DNA from: Neobacillus endophyticus
GTDB lineage: Bacteria; Bacillota; Bacilli; Bacillales; Cytobacillaceae
Reading direction: 5' to 3'
Length of the DNA: 64,000 nucleotides
NCBI RefSeq assembly: GCF_013248975.1
Contig: NZ_JABRWH010000001.1
Location: 4,050,001 to 4,114,000, forward strand
In this document: piece by piece, positions 33,617 through 43,333 of the stretch
How the letters are laid out: every line of letters begins with the position of its first letter
How positions within the stretch are numbered: position 1 is the stretch's first letter
Program-made: the position numbers and the translations under genes
The notes under the pieces: model-generated
Database searches by the model: none
What the model saw: the letters and a program-made list of their open reading frames with translations, nothing else
Told to the model about the DNA's origin: nothing

Positions 33617-34447
33617 TTGAATACGCAGCACTTTTATAAAAATCCTAAAACGCTTTTAAATAAAGGAACAGGCTATTTAACCGGCTACAGCCATACATTG
33701 AATCCTTATACGGGCTGCTCATTTGGCTGTTCATATTGTTATGTACGCCGTATGCCTGTTTCTATTTTCCGACAGGAAGAATGGGGAACTTGGGTTGATG
33801 TCAAACGAGGAGCTGCTGACTTGCTGCGTAAAGAATTGAAAAAGGCAAAGAAAAATGGAAAAGTCACCATCTTTATGTCATCAAGCACGGATCCGTATCA
33901 GCCAGTGGAATATAAGGAAAAAGTAACCAGATCCATATTAGAGGTTTTAGCTGAGGAACAGCCAGACTTTTTGCTAGTCCAAACAAGAAGTCCTCTTGTT
34001 ACTAGGGATATCGACCTGCTGCAAAAATTGGGTGAACGCGTTCGTGTTAGTATAACAGTGGAAACTGATGATGAACAGATTCGAAAACACTTCTCCCCTT
34101 CCGCACCACCCATCCCCGCCAGACTAAAAGCACTGAAATTATTGGCAGAATCCGGTGTCCCTGCCCAGGCAGCGATTGCACCAGTGCTACCCAGCAGTGA
34201 ACAATTCCCTGAAAAACTAAAAAACCTCGTCAAACGAATCTGTATAGACGACTACTTCATGGGAGATGGCAGCGGCGGCAAACGCACAAAAAGCCTCGGA
34301 ATCGCAGAAAAATACGAACAACTAGGTTTGGAAGAATGGTACACTCCCACAGCTTACCTCACCGTCTACAACAGATTTAAAAAAATCTTCTCGGATGACC
34401 AAATTTATCTTAGCCAAAAAGGTTTTGGGGTGTCAGGCACCATGTGA
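33617..34447 (+). CDS. SPL-family radical SAM protein
   Basis: 276 residues. The radical SAM cluster ligands are Cys34, Cys38 and Cys41 (TGCSFGCSYCYVR), followed by the family segments IFMSSSTDPYQPVE, LLVQTRSPLVTRDIDLL and ETDDEQIRKHFSPSAPP. The group is related to spore photoproduct lyase, but is shorter and its reaction is mostly unknown. The start is TTG at 33617 with GAGGT 8 bases upstream. The last codons (VSGTM) are supplied by the GGTGTCAGGCACC repeat, whose hairpin contains the stop; the natural end may have been altered by the repeat. Confidence 0.87.
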   Translation: MNTQHFYKNPKTLLNKGTGYLTGYSHTLNPYTGCSFGCSYCYVRRMPVSIFRQEEWGTWVDVKRGAADLLRKELKKAKKNGKVTIFMSSSTDPYQPVEYKEKVTRSILEVLAEEQPDFLLVQTRSPLVTRDIDLLQKLGERVRVSITVETDDEQIRKHFSPSAPPIPARLKALKLLAESGVPAQAAIAPVLPSSEQFPEKLKNLVKRICIDDYFMGDGSGGKRTKSLGIAEKYEQLGLEEWYTPTAYLTVYNRFKKIFSDDQIYLSQKGFGVSGTM

Positions 34448-34472
34448 ATTTTTCACATGGTGCCTGACACCC
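34428..34472. repeat. GGTGTCAGGCACC palindrome pair, copies 5 and 6, as a 21-bp-arm hairpin
   Basis: Two inverted copies (34429-34441 and 34459-34471) flank CATGTGAA and TTCACATG, giving a perfect 21-bp stem with a 3-nt loop. It contains the stop codon of the radical SAM gene and lies 6 bp from the end of the convergent permease gene. It probably ends transcription, though only short T runs follow. Confidence 0.9.
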
Positions 34473-34477
34473 TTATT

Positions 34478-36013
34478 CTATACTTTTATTGGATTGGAGT
34501 CGGCAATTGATTCTAGTGGGTTGTGATTTGGCTGTTCGAAGCTTGTGATTTTGTTATATTCTCCTGGTTGTAAGATACTTTTATCCCCTTTCATGAGGAG
34601 TGTATAGGCGATGATAGAAATGAATAAACCGAATGTCCAGGCGTTGTCCCATAGAAAGTGAAGTCCAGGGATGAACAAGCCCAGCACGGGAATAACGACA
34701 CCTATAATAAGTGCGTATACGCCATTTTTGTTGAAACCGCTCAAATAGCTGTAACGTCCATTGACATCATAAAGCTCATTTAAGGCTAGCTGTCTTCTGC
34801 GAACAAGCCAGTAATCCGCAATGGCAATTCCATCAATTGGTCCAAGCAAGGCGCCATATGTGCCTAACCAGCCAAAAATATAATTTCCGAAATTACCCAT
34901 GATGTACCAAGGTTGAATTAAGATTGCAAATAATCCAGTAATAATGGCTCCAATACCAAAGGTAATACGTTTTGGGTATAAGTTTTCGATGGCCCTTGCT
35001 GGAGCAACAACGTTAGCCCCAACGTTAATCGTCAAAGATGAAATAACGATTACCACAGTTCCTAAAAAGATCACAAACGGAGGGAATTTCGCCAACAGCT
35101 GTACAGGATCCCAAATTGCCTGGCCAAAAATAACGATCGTCGCAGATGTCACTGCAATTCCGATAAAGGAAAATATACTCATTGTAAGTGGAAGGGAAAA
35201 GCTTTGTGCAACCATTTGTGATTTCTGACTTTTTGCATATCGGCAAAAGTCAGGAATATTTAATGCTAATGTCGCCCAGAAGGCAATGACACCAGTAAGA
35301 GCGGGGAAGAACACTTTGAAAAACTCGCCGGCACTTTTGAATTTTGATGGAGTCGATAAAATCGGCCCCCATCCGCCCGCATGAGTAAATGCCCAAATAA
35401 GGAGAATAATAGCAGAGATGCCCACTACAGGAGTCGCTATCAAACCTAATGTTTTCATTGCTTGAGGACCTTTGTATGCAACAGCTACATTAAGAATCCA
35501 AAAAAGTGCAAAAACAATAGCTGTATGTCCAGTTAAATTCCTCCAGGCAGAGAACGAAGCAGATAACAGGGTATCGATCGCACCGGTCCCAATCCAGGTG
35601 TTGATTCCAAACCAGCCGGCAGCTACAATGGCCCTTGCAAGCGCAGGAATATGTGCCCCTTTAGACCCAAACCACAGCCTGGCAAAAACAGGATAAGGAA
35701 TGCCAAATTTTGTTCCAGCATGGGAATTTAATAAGATCGGAATTAAGACAATAACGTTTCCCAGAAAAATCGTTAAAATAGCTTGCCACCAGTTCATCCC
35801 TAATGAAATCATTCCGCTAGCCATCGAATACGCGGGGATACATAAACACATACCAATCCACAATGTTGCAAAGTTCAAACCTTTCCAGGTATGCTCTCTC
35901 AAAGTGGTTGGCCGCAGATCTTCATTCCATAACTCACTGCTGCTTAAGCTGGTTGCTGTTTCTTGTGATAGGATTACAATGCCATTTTGCTCAATTTGCG
36001 TCTTCACCTTCAT
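34478..36013 (-). CDS. NCS1-family nucleobase/allantoin-type permease
   Basis: About 511 residues with 12 hydrophobic segments. NCS1 marks are LREHTWKGLNFATLWIGMC near the start, the unwound helix-1 region SMASGMISLGMNWWQ, and GWFGINTWIGTGAIDTLL. It couples nucleobase, hydantoin or allantoin uptake to a cation. The ATG at 36013 has GGGGGA touching it; a GTG at 36007 has better spacing and may be the real start. It lies 23 kb from the pyrimidine-degradation cluster, which lacks its own permease, so it could supply uracil; this is only a guess. Confidence 0.9.
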   Translation of the reverse strand: MKVKTQIEQNGIVILSQETATSLSSSELWNEDLRPTTLREHTWKGLNFATLWIGMCLCIPAYSMASGMISLGMNWWQAILTIFLGNVIVLIPILLNSHAGTKFGIPYPVFARLWFGSKGAHIPALARAIVAAGWFGINTWIGTGAIDTLLSASFSAWRNLTGHTAIVFALFWILNVAVAYKGPQAMKTLGLIATPVVGISAIILLIWAFTHAGGWGPILSTPSKFKSAGEFFKVFFPALTGVIAFWATLALNIPDFCRYAKSQKSQMVAQSFSLPLTMSIFSFIGIAVTSATIVIFGQAIWDPVQLLAKFPPFVIFLGTVVIVISSLTINVGANVVAPARAIENLYPKRITFGIGAIITGLFAILIQPWYIMGNFGNYIFGWLGTYGALLGPIDGIAIADYWLVRRRQLALNELYDVNGRYSYLSGFNKNGVYALIIGVVIPVLGLFIPGLHFLWDNAWTFGLFISIIAYTLLMKGDKSILQPGEYNKITSFEQPNHNPLESIADSNPIKV

Positions 36014-36367
36014 TCCCCCTTGTCATTTTTAAACCCGCTGCACCATTCCAAGGTGCTTGGATACTAAAATCGAGAATCAAATGGTCGGAATAATTTACGG
36101 AATATTACAAAAATTAATAAGCTTTTTACACCGTTTTCCTTCACATCACCTCCCTTATTTTTATGATTAAATTTCAGTCTCTATTTTTGGTGATACACCC
36201 CCTATCTTCCTATCTTATATTATAAGGAAACCATATAGGCTGTCATTGGACAAAAAGTAAAATCATTTAGGCACTTCGTTATATGTTATGTATGGTCTAG
36301 TAGCTGTAAATAAATTTTATAACATGTAAATTTTGGGTGAATTATAGGATAGAATTTTTAAAATGAG
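36014..36367. other. Divergent intergenic region, permease / decayed DUF2243 gene
   Basis: 354 bp, AT-rich. The permease promoter should lie here; no confident hexamer pair, hairpin or small protein was found. Confidence 0.4.
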
Positions 36368-36874
36368 ATGCAGGTGATAAATTTGGATGATTCGAAAAGA
36401 TATTTGAACTGCTCGGGCAGAAATCTGTGGTCGGGCTTTCTTTTCGGTTTAGGGCTAATTGCATTTATTGACGAAACGGTATTCCATCAGCTGCTTCATT
36501 GGCATCATTTTTATGATAAGTCCACAACTAATATCGGCATGATTTCTGATGGTCTTTTTCATGCATTTAGTTGGCTTTCTACGGTGGGCTCTCTTTTTTT
36601 TGTTGCTGACCTTCGCCGCAAAAAATCCTGGCTGCCTCTGAGATAATTGGGCGGTACATTACTCGGAGCGGGAATTTTTCAATTATATGATGGTACGATT
36701 CAGCACAAATTAATGCGGCTGCATCAAATTCGTTACCAAGTCACCATTCTCCCATATGATATCGTATGGAATGTAACTTCAATACTCATAATTGCAACAG
36801 GGATTTTGATTTTAATAAGGACCAGAAATCAGGTAAAGCAGTCCAGACAATCTCATGGGTATCCTCATGAATAA
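36368..36874 (+). pseudogene. DUF2243-type membrane protein, broken by an in-frame stop
   Basis: Reading straight through from 36368 gives a four-helix membrane protein of the DUF2243 type (FGLGLIAFIDETVFHQLLHW, GLFHAFSWLSTVGSLFFVADL, then GAGIFQLYDGTIQHKLMRLH and LPYDIVWN). A TAA at 36644-36646 interrupts it, and the frame continues with TTGGGCGGTACA, so a single base change is enough to explain the break. The 75-codon 3' part has no ribosome site. The following gene is also decayed, so this looks like a dying operon. Confidence 0.8.
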
Positions 36875-37221
36875 AATAGACTATTTATTCTTTGGGATCT
36901 CCTTTCAGCAATGGATATTATTCGGCTTCTTTGTCTTTATACTCCTTCTCTATCTTATTGGATCTATAATTTTAATGGTTCAAAGTAAAACGCTATATGG
37001 GACAGACCTTTATATGAACATGATGCATCATCCATTTTTGGAATTATTACGGTGTTTTGCAAACACAGGCTGAAAGTGGAGCCATGCTCATGTATTATGG
37101 CGGTGATGCCATCGATGTGATTATCATTTTTATTTTCTGCAGGTAATGGTATAAGAGTGCTAGGCCTTATTTCCTTGAAATGGATACCTTAAAAAGAGTG
37201 GTTAAAAATAGAAATCTTTAA
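36867..37221 (+). pseudogene. Remnant of a CtaG-like membrane protein
   Basis: ATG at 36867 opens one hydrophobic segment (FFVFILLLYLIGSIILMVQSK) and then MHHPFLELL, ending at a stop after a frameshift near 37040-37050. In the +1 frame the sequence continues YGVLQTQAESGAMLMYYGG and DAIDVIIIFIFC, meets TAA, and resumes WYKSARPYFLEMDTLKR to 37221. These pieces resemble the two ends of a CtaG-type oxidase assembly protein that often follows DUF2243 genes. The middle helices are missing, so a large deletion, a frameshift and a stop have all occurred. Confidence 0.6.
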
Positions 37222-37279
37222 GATTTTTCTATATAATTTCCTATGTTAAATGAACTATCTTATCAAGGAGGATCATCAC

Positions 37280-37843
37280 ATGAGTGCGAACCCGATCAAT
37301 TTTAAAAGAACAGCTTTAGTCATTATTGATCTGCAGAAAGGGATTGTTGGTGTACCTGGGGGACAAGAAGTGGTCGATAAAACGATCAAGCTAGTGAACT
37401 TATTTCGGCAGGAAGACGGCTTTATTGCATTTGTAAAAGTTAGCTTCCAGGATGGAAAAGATGCTTTGAAACCTTTACTAGATCAGCCTGTTCCTACTGT
37501 CCAACGTTCGGAGGGCTGGGATGAACTTGCTCCTGAGCTTGCTGTAAGCAGCCAAGATTATATTGTCACCAAGCGCCAATGGGGTGCCTTTTTCGGTACC
37601 GATTTGGATCTGCAGCTGCGCCGCAGAGGTATAGATACGATTGTACTTTGCGGAATCGCAACAAACATTGGAGTCGAGAGTACTGCAAGGGAAGCATTTC
37701 AACTAGGATATAATCAAATTTTTATCACGGATGCGATGACAACTTTCTCGCAAGAAGAACATGAGGCAACTTGTAAATATATATTCCCAAGAATCGGTAA
37801 ATCCAGAACCGTTCAGCAGTTTCTGGATGAAGTGAATAATTAA
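37280..37843 (+). CDS. Isochorismatase-family cysteine hydrolase
   Basis: 187 residues. The catalytic triad is visible: Asp17 (VIIDLQKG), Lys98 (VTKRQWGAFFGTDLD) and Cys124 (IVLCGIATNIGVES). The family hydrolyses amides, carbamoyl groups or the isochorismate ether; the substrate here is unknown. AAGGAGG precedes the ATG at 37280. It stands alone with a strong terminator. As the pyrimidine cluster lacks an N-carbamoyl amidase, a link is conceivable but nothing else supports it. Confidence 0.87.
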   Translation: MSANPINFKRTALVIIDLQKGIVGVPGGQEVVDKTIKLVNLFRQEDGFIAFVKVSFQDGKDALKPLLDQPVPTVQRSEGWDELAPELAVSSQDYIVTKRQWGAFFGTDLDLQLRRRGIDTIVLCGIATNIGVESTAREAFQLGYNQIFITDAMTTFSQEEHEATCKYIFPRIGKSRTVQQFLDEVNN

Positions 37844-37849
37844 TCAAAT

Positions 37850-37895
37850 AAACCCCTTTAATCGCGCTTTAAATGAAGCAATTAAAGGGGTTTTT
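37850..37895 (+). terminator. Terminator of the cysteine hydrolase gene
   Basis: A perfect 13-bp stem AAACCCCTTTAAT / ATTAAAGGGGTTT (37850-37862, 37881-37893) and a T run, 7 bp past the stop. Confidence 0.9.
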
Positions 37896-37977
37896 ACATT
37901 TTTAATGAGCATGTGAATTGTGATGACCGCCAAAGTTGTTCCTACTATTTAATGCTATGCTTTTAGTAACTATTTAC

Positions 37978-39165
37978 TTAGACGACAGCCGGATTAAGAA
38001 GTACATCTACTAAACGATCCATACCTAGTTTAAGCTTTTCAGGAGCAGAGTGACTGAAGTTTAAGCGGAATGTATTATGCTTAGGCTGGTTGACATAGAA
38101 AGGCGCCCCTGGAACAAAAGCAACCCCTTTTTCTACTGCTTTGTGAAGTAATGCCGTCGTATTTAGAGTTTCATTCCCTTCGATCCACATAAACATTCCG
38201 CCCTTCGGCTCTTTCCATGTAAACAATCCAGGCTCTAGTTTATTCAAGTAATCTCTCATGATCGTCATTCGCAAATAATATTCCTTACTGATGCGCTCAA
38301 TATGACCATTTAGATCAAAATCTCGCAGCAAATAGTACAATGCCTGCTGATCGATGCTGCTTGAATGCAAATCGTTCATTTGCTTGGCTTTTGTCATCAT
38401 TTGAACCACTTCCTGTGGTCCGGTCACCCAGCCTGTTCTTAGGGCAGGAACGACAGATTTTGAAAATGTACTGGTATAAACGACATGTGTTTGCTCTTCA
38501 TCTAAAACGGCCAATGGCTGATATTGTTCATCCGGATGAAATTGGATATCACCATATGGATCATCTTCAAGTATAAGAACATTATATTCATAACATAGAT
38601 TGATCAAGCACTGTCTTCTCTCTTGATTCCATGTCTTCCCATCCGGATTTGAAAAAGTAGGAATAACATAGATAAATTTAGGATTCAATGTATCGATTTT
38701 TTGTCTTAAATCCTCTGGATCCATCCCATGATCATCACTTTTAACAGCCGTTACTTGTGCCCCGTATGAACGGAATACTTGCAAGGCTGAGAGGTACGTA
38801 GGATCTTCCGTCAAAACTACATCCCCTGGAGCAATCATGACTCTTGAAAACAAGTCAATTACTTGCTGGGAACCCGTAGTGATTAAGATATTTTCTGGAT
38901 GGGAGCTAATTCCCTTTAGTTCCATTCTCGACTGAATGGCTTCACGAAGCGGTAAGAATCCTTCTGTTAAACCATATTGCAAAGATGAATTTCCCGATGC
39001 AAATACTTTATCATAAGCAATTTTGACATCTTCTATAGGGAAAATATCTTCAGCAGGCAATCCACCTGCAAATGAAATGACGTGACCCTGCTGGGTTACT
39101 TTTAAAATATCTCTTACAGCAGAAGATTCATAATTTTTTGTGTGAGGTGCAAATGAGTAATTCAC
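37978..39165 (-). CDS. PLP aminotransferase (aminoadipate/MocR-like class I)
   Basis: 395 residues. Fold-type I with VISFAGGLPAEDIFP, SLQYGLTEGFLPLREAI, ITTGSQQVIDLFSRV, PTFSNPDGKTW, LEDDPYGDIQF, the PLP Lys in YTSTFSKSVVPALRTGWV and LNFSHSAPEKL. This matches 2-aminoadipate or aromatic/branched-chain aminotransferases of the LysN type; there is no DNA-binding domain. The start is GTG at 39165 with AAGGAAG upstream. It stands alone; the substrate is unknown. Confidence 0.88.
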   Translation of the reverse strand: MNYSFAPHTKNYESSAVRDILKVTQQGHVISFAGGLPAEDIFPIEDVKIAYDKVFASGNSSLQYGLTEGFLPLREAIQSRMELKGISSHPENILITTGSQQVIDLFSRVMIAPGDVVLTEDPTYLSALQVFRSYGAQVTAVKSDDHGMDPEDLRQKIDTLNPKFIYVIPTFSNPDGKTWNQERRQCLINLCYEYNVLILEDDPYGDIQFHPDEQYQPLAVLDEEQTHVVYTSTFSKSVVPALRTGWVTGPQEVVQMMTKAKQMNDLHSSSIDQQALYYLLRDFDLNGHIERISKEYYLRMTIMRDYLNKLEPGLFTWKEPKGGMFMWIEGNETLNTTALLHKAVEKGVAFVPGAPFYVNQPKHNTFRLNFSHSAPEKLKLGMDRLVDVLLNPAVV

Positions 39166-39251
39166 TAAAGTCGCTTCCTTTTTTATAAGTTTAATTGAGT
39201 TTTAATCCTATTCCCTAAATTTCTTGTGGAATAGCAGAATGTATAACAAAT

Positions 39252-39280
39252 ATAGTAAATGATGTATTCTGGATAATCAA
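39252..39280 (-). promoter_or_regulatory. Sigma-A promoter of the aminotransferase, with a dyad
   Basis: Minus-strand TTGATT (39275-39280), 17 bp, TACTAT (39252-39257). CAGAAT (39235-39240) and ATTCTG (39266-39271) flank the -10 region as an inverted pair and could be an operator. The rest of 39281-39538 holds only the cysI terminator. Confidence 0.45.
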
Positions 39281-39493
39281 GAGTTTTATCTTAATATTTA
39301 GAAAAATTAGAATGCAAAAAAGAATCACTTGCCTTAATAGTAGATTCGCTGTGAAACTAGAACGCTTATATTTTTGCAAAATAGGATTAATTTTAAGAAA
39401 CTCCGCATATTAAGAGTATTTTATCTACTGCCTCAATCGGAGAAAAGGCAATTAGAAGGCGCGACTAAAAGCGTTAAATGACAGCTAAATGCT

Positions 39494-39519
39494 AAAAAAG
39501 AGACAGGGATTTCTCCCTG
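39494..39519 (-). terminator. Terminator of cysJI
   Basis: CAGGGA (39504-39509) pairs with TCCCTG (39514-39519), extended by G-U pairs; the minus strand runs into CTCTTTTTT. Confidence 0.75.
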
Positions 39520-39538
39520 CCTTTTAAATCATGCTTAA

Positions 39539-41257
39539 TTAATCATGAAAATTAGTGCCATCTGTTGAGGCTTTGACAATCTCGGCGCGAATGACGAAGT
39601 CGCCGAAGTGTTCGCCTTCAAGACGTTCTTTTGCATATCGAGAAAGCAGGACACGCAGTTCGCTCAAAATTTCTTCTTCACCGATATTTTCACGATACAT
39701 TTTATTTAAACGGCTGCCGTCAAAGGCTGCACCAAGATACATATTGTATTTTCCTACAGCTTTACCCATAAATGCGATTTCAGCCAATGCCGGACGTGCA
39801 CAGCCATTTGGACAACCGGTCATACGAATAGTGATTTCTTGATCGCGTAAGCCGTTTTCGTCGATAATCTCTTCTATTTTACTAAGTAAACCCGGAAGAT
39901 ATCGTTCTGATTCTGCAAATGCTAAACCACAAGTTGGCAGAGCTACGCAGGCCATGGAATTACGGCGTAACGCGGAATGGTGCTCGCCGTCTGTTAAACC
40001 GTACTGCTCCATCATCTCAACAATTTGTTTCTTCTTCTGGCTTGATACATTCGAAATAACCAAGTTTTGGTTTGGAGTCAGACGGAAGTCACCTGTATGA
40101 ATTTTCGCGATTTCCCGTAAGCCAGTTTTCAGCTTGTAATCATCGAAGTCTCCTACACGGCCATTTTCTACAAATAGTGTAAAATGCCATTTTCCGCCTA
40201 CGCCCTTCACCCAGCCATAACGGTCACCGTTATGTTCAAAATGATAGGATTTTGCTTCCTCAAGTTTCCAGCCCAAACGATTTTCCAACTCTTCCTTGAC
40301 ATTTTCTAATCCAAGTCGGTCAACCGTGTACTTGAAACGGGCATTTTTTCGAATAGAACGGTTACCGTAATCACGCTGTATCGTAATGGTTTTTTCTGCA
40401 ACCTCGACAATTTTATCAGGAGTACAGAAGCCGATCACTTTGGCAATCTGAGGATAAGTCAGCTTATCACCGTGTGTCATACCCATACCGCCGCCAATAG
40501 CGATGTTAAAACCAATGAGCTTGCCATCTTCTACAATGGCAATCAGACCCAAGTCCTGTGAAAAAACATCGATGTCATTTGATGGAGGTACGGCAATACC
40601 GATTTTAAATTTCCGAGGCAAATAAGTTCGTCCGTACAATGGTTCTTCTTCATCAATTTCAGGTGTTCCAGCCACTTTTTCTTCATCCAGCCAGATTTCA
40701 TGATAAGCTTTAGTACGCGGCAATAGGTATTCACTTAAATAGCTCGCCCATTCGTACACTTCGGCATGGACTTCCGATTGATATGGATTAGGGTTACACA
40801 TGACGTTCCTGTTAACATCTCCGCATGCAGCAAGAGTAGTCAAAAGGCTTTGGTGGACTTCTTGAATGGTATCCTTCATATTCCATTTTAAAATACCGTG
40901 AAATTGAAACGACTGACGGGTTGTCAATTTGATTCTGCCATTTGCATTTCGATCGGAAAGGTCGTCCAGCACAAGCCATTGCTCCGGTGTCACCACACCG
41001 CCCGGTGCACGAACACGAAGCATGAACTGATAAGCTGGCTCTAGTTTTTGCTTTGCCCGTTCGTTTCTTAAATCGCGGTCATCCTGCATATAACTACCAT
41101 GATGTTTCATGAGACGGTTGTCGTCTTCAGGAATTCCGGCTGTAAGGCGATCTAAAAAAACTTCCTTCAGCGTACCGCGCAAGTTGTTGCTTTCGATTTT
41201 TATCCGCTCTACATCACTAGGCGGTCCGTCCGGTGCGGTTAAAATTTGCTTTACCAT
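39539..41257 (-). CDS. cysI: Sulfite reductase hemoprotein (beta) subunit
   Basis: 572 residues. It reduces sulfite to sulfide with six electrons at a coupled siroheme and [4Fe-4S]. The cluster ligands are in [16 protein letters not shown] and [16 protein letters not shown]; the siroheme-binding repeat regions [12 protein letters not shown] and [10 protein letters not shown] are present. AGGAG precedes the ATG at 11 bases. It lies 29 bp after cysJ and a strong hairpin follows, so cysJI is a two-gene operon. Confidence 0.97.
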   Translation of the reverse strand: MVKQILTAPDGPPSDVERIKIESNNLRGTLKEVFLDRLTAGIPEDDNRLMKHHGSYMQDDRDLRNERAKQKLEPAYQFMLRVRAPGGVVTPEQWLVLDDLSDRNANGRIKLTTRQSFQFHGILKWNMKDTIQEVHQSLLTTLAACGDVNRNVMCNPNPYQSEVHAEVYEWASYLSEYLLPRTKAYHEIWLDEEKVAGTPEIDEEEPLYGRTYLPRKFKIGIAVPPSNDIDVFSQDLGLIAIVEDGKLIGFNIAIGGGMGMTHGDKLTYPQIAKVIGFCTPDKIVEVAEKTITIQRDYGNRSIRKNARFKYTVDRLGLENVKEELENRLGWKLEEAKSYHFEHNGDRYGWVKGVGGKWHFTLFVENGRVGDFDDYKLKTGLREIAKIHTGDFRLTPNQNLVISNVSSQKKKQIVEMMEQYGLTDGEHHSALRRNSMACVALPTCGLAFAESERYLPGLLSKIEEIIDENGLRDQEITIRMTGCPNGCARPALAEIAFMGKAVGKYNMYLGAAFDGSRLNKMYRENIGEEEILSELRVLLSRYAKERLEGEHFGDFVIRAEIVKASTDGTNFHD

Positions 41258-41286
41258 TATGAAAAAAACTCCTCTCCATTCAAAAC

Positions 41287-43086
41287 TCAGTAGACATCTC
41301 GCTGGTAACGTTTTTGCTGCTGTAAGCCGGCTAAGTATTCAGCCGCTTTTTCACGGCTTAAGCCGCTCTCTTTTTCGATAATATCAAGTAATGTGTTATG
41401 AACATCATGTGCCATGTGTTTTTCATCGCCGCAAATATACAAGTATGCACCTTCTTCAAGCCATGCAAATATTTCTTTGCTATGTTCAAGTAAACGGTGC
41501 TGTACATACACTTTTTCAGCTTGATCGCGGGAAAAAGCCACTTCCATTTTTGTTAGAACACCCGTTTCTATCCATTTAAGCCATTCGGTTTGGTATAGGA
41601 AGTCTGTGCGGAAATGCTGATCACCGAAGAACATCCATGATTTGCCGCTAGCCCCTGTTTCTTCCCGCTCCTGCATGAAAGAACGGAAAGGAGCTGTTCC
41701 TGTACCTGGTCCAATCATAATAATTGGTGCTTCCGGATTTGCCGGCAATTTAAAGTTGTCATTTTGCTGAACGAAAACCTGAACAGTATCTCCAGCCTCG
41801 AGACGCTCAGCCGCATAGATCGAGCAGACGCCTTTACGTTCACGGTCGTGTGCTTCATAGCGGACAGCTCCGATTGTTAAATGCACTTCGTCGGGATTTG
41901 CTGCTAAGCTGCTGGCAATAGAATATAGGCGATGTGGTATTTTTCGTAAAATCGAAACAAATTCTTGTGCTGTTGCACCCCATGGACCAAAATCACGAAC
42001 GATATCCAGTAAATCACGGCCGTTCACATACTCCTTCAGTTTCTCTGGAGAAGCTATAAGCTCATTTAATTCTGGATTTCCTGATAACTGTGCTACCTTC
42101 TCAAGCAGCGGTTTACTTAACACGGTAATTTCAAAATAAGAAATTAATGCTTCACGTAAACTTTGAAGTTCTCCCTGCTTATTTACAGTTACCGGCTCTT
42201 CAGGGTTCCGCTTCAATACAGCTAAAAGCTCATCAACAAGTGCAGGGTCATTTTTCGGGTAAATACCTAGGCTGTCCCCTGGTTCATAAGTCAACCCGGA
42301 TCCCTCCAATGATATTTCCAAATGGCGCGTTTCTTTATTGGAGCCGCGGCCGTTTAAATTGATATTTGCCAATACTTCTGCTTTAAATGGGTTTGTTCGG
42401 GAAAATACCGACTCGCCAGTTTGAGGTGCTGCATCAGAAATCGATGCAGGAGTACTATCAATTTGTGATTCTGATAAACTTCCAAGAACACCTTCTAACC
42501 ATTCAGCTGCAGGTTCGTCATAATCAACATCACAGTCAAATCTTGGGTAAAGACGTGTACCGCCCAGTTCCTCAAGACGCGTATCAAACTGTTTGCCTGT
42601 TTGACAGAAAAATTCATAAGAAGTATCGCCGAGTGCTAATACTGAAAATTGTAATCCTTCAAGTTTCGGCGCCCGTTTACTATGGAGAAACTCATGTAAT
42701 GATAGCGCGTTGTCTGGCGGATCTCCTTCTCCTTGTGTACTAACAATAACAAGAAGATTTTGAACTTTCTTTAGATTATTTGGCTTAAAATCACTCATCG
42801 CGGAAACCGTTACTTGAAAACCTTTATTTTCAAGTGTCTTACCTACTTTGCCGGCAAGTCCCTTGGCATTCCCTGTCTGAGACCCGAAAAGAATTGTTAC
42901 TTCTTTTGATTGGGCCTTCCCTGTATTTTGAACAGGGGCAGCAGAACCGAGTACTTGATTAGGCTGTAATGCTGCCAAATAGCCGCTAAGCCAAAACTTT
43001 TGTGATTCTGTTAATGTCGGCAGAAGTCTGTTAAGCAATTCTGCCTGCTCCTGATTAAACGGACTGTTTAATACCTGAAGTTGCAC
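41287..43086 (-). CDS. cysJ: Sulfite reductase flavoprotein (alpha) subunit
   Basis: About 599 residues. A flavodoxin (FMN) domain at about 65-205 ([19 protein letters not shown]) is followed by FAD and NADPH domains ([27 protein letters not shown]). The C-terminus [16 protein letters not shown] is typical. It passes NADPH electrons to CysI. GTG at 43086 is preferred (product begins [18 protein letters not shown], as in Bacillus CysJ); a TTG at 43089 is equally open. A CymR-like dyad overlaps its promoter. Confidence 0.97.
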   Translation of the reverse strand: MQLQVLNSPFNQEQAELLNRLLPTLTESQKFWLSGYLAALQPNQVLGSAAPVQNTGKAQSKEVTILFGSQTGNAKGLAGKVGKTLENKGFQVTVSAMSDFKPNNLKKVQNLLVIVSTQGEGDPPDNALSLHEFLHSKRAPKLEGLQFSVLALGDTSYEFFCQTGKQFDTRLEELGGTRLYPRFDCDVDYDEPAAEWLEGVLGSLSESQIDSTPASISDAAPQTGESVFSRTNPFKAEVLANINLNGRGSNKETRHLEISLEGSGLTYEPGDSLGIYPKNDPALVDELLAVLKRNPEEPVTVNKQGELQSLREALISYFEITVLSKPLLEKVAQLSGNPELNELIASPEKLKEYVNGRDLLDIVRDFGPWGATAQEFVSILRKIPHRLYSIASSLAANPDEVHLTIGAVRYEAHDRERKGVCSIYAAERLEAGDTVQVFVQQNDNFKLPANPEAPIIMIGPGTGTAPFRSFMQEREETGASGKSWMFFGDQHFRTDFLYQTEWLKWIETGVLTKMEVAFSRDQAEKVYVQHRLLEHSKEIFAWLEEGAYLYICGDEKHMAHDVHNTLLDIIEKESGLSREKAAEYLAGLQQQKRYQRDVY

Positions 43087-43186
43087 CAAAATCTATCCAC
43101 CTCACAAAGGAATGTATGTCAATTACCATTTTTTTCTTTTTAAAAATGCTACTTAACACCTTTCATTCAAAAAATTGATTAATATT

Positions 43187-43224
43187 ATAATAGTTTTACT
43201 ATTCCTATAAGTCAAGTTGGAATT
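43187..43224 (-). promoter_or_regulatory. cysJI promoter with a CymR-like dyad
   Basis: Minus-strand TTGACT (43210-43215), a 17-bp spacer and TATTAT (43187-43192). The dyad ATTCC (43201-43205) and GGAAT (43219-43223) brackets the -35, a position that would suit repression. ATTCC...GGAATT resembles reported CymR sites, but I give this from memory. Confidence 0.6.
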
Positions 43225-43290
43225 AAAAATTTCTCATATTAAAAAATAATCTGTAAATTTTTTTCCCATAAGTCTTAATGTAATCTGAGG

Positions 43291-43327
43291 CAAAAAAAAA
43301 TGTCAAGGAATTTTAGCTTCCCTGACA
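43291..43327 (-). terminator. Terminator of the MFS gene
   Basis: TGTCAAGGAA (43301-43310) pairs with TTCCCTGACA (43318-43327), one G-U; the minus strand runs into nine T. Confidence 0.88.
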
Positions 43328-43333
43328 TAATAA

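Noticed and set aside
36647..36874. 75-codon ORF read as a separate gene
   Set aside because: It has no ribosome site and continues the DUF2243 frame after a TAA; treated as the 3' part of a pseudogene.
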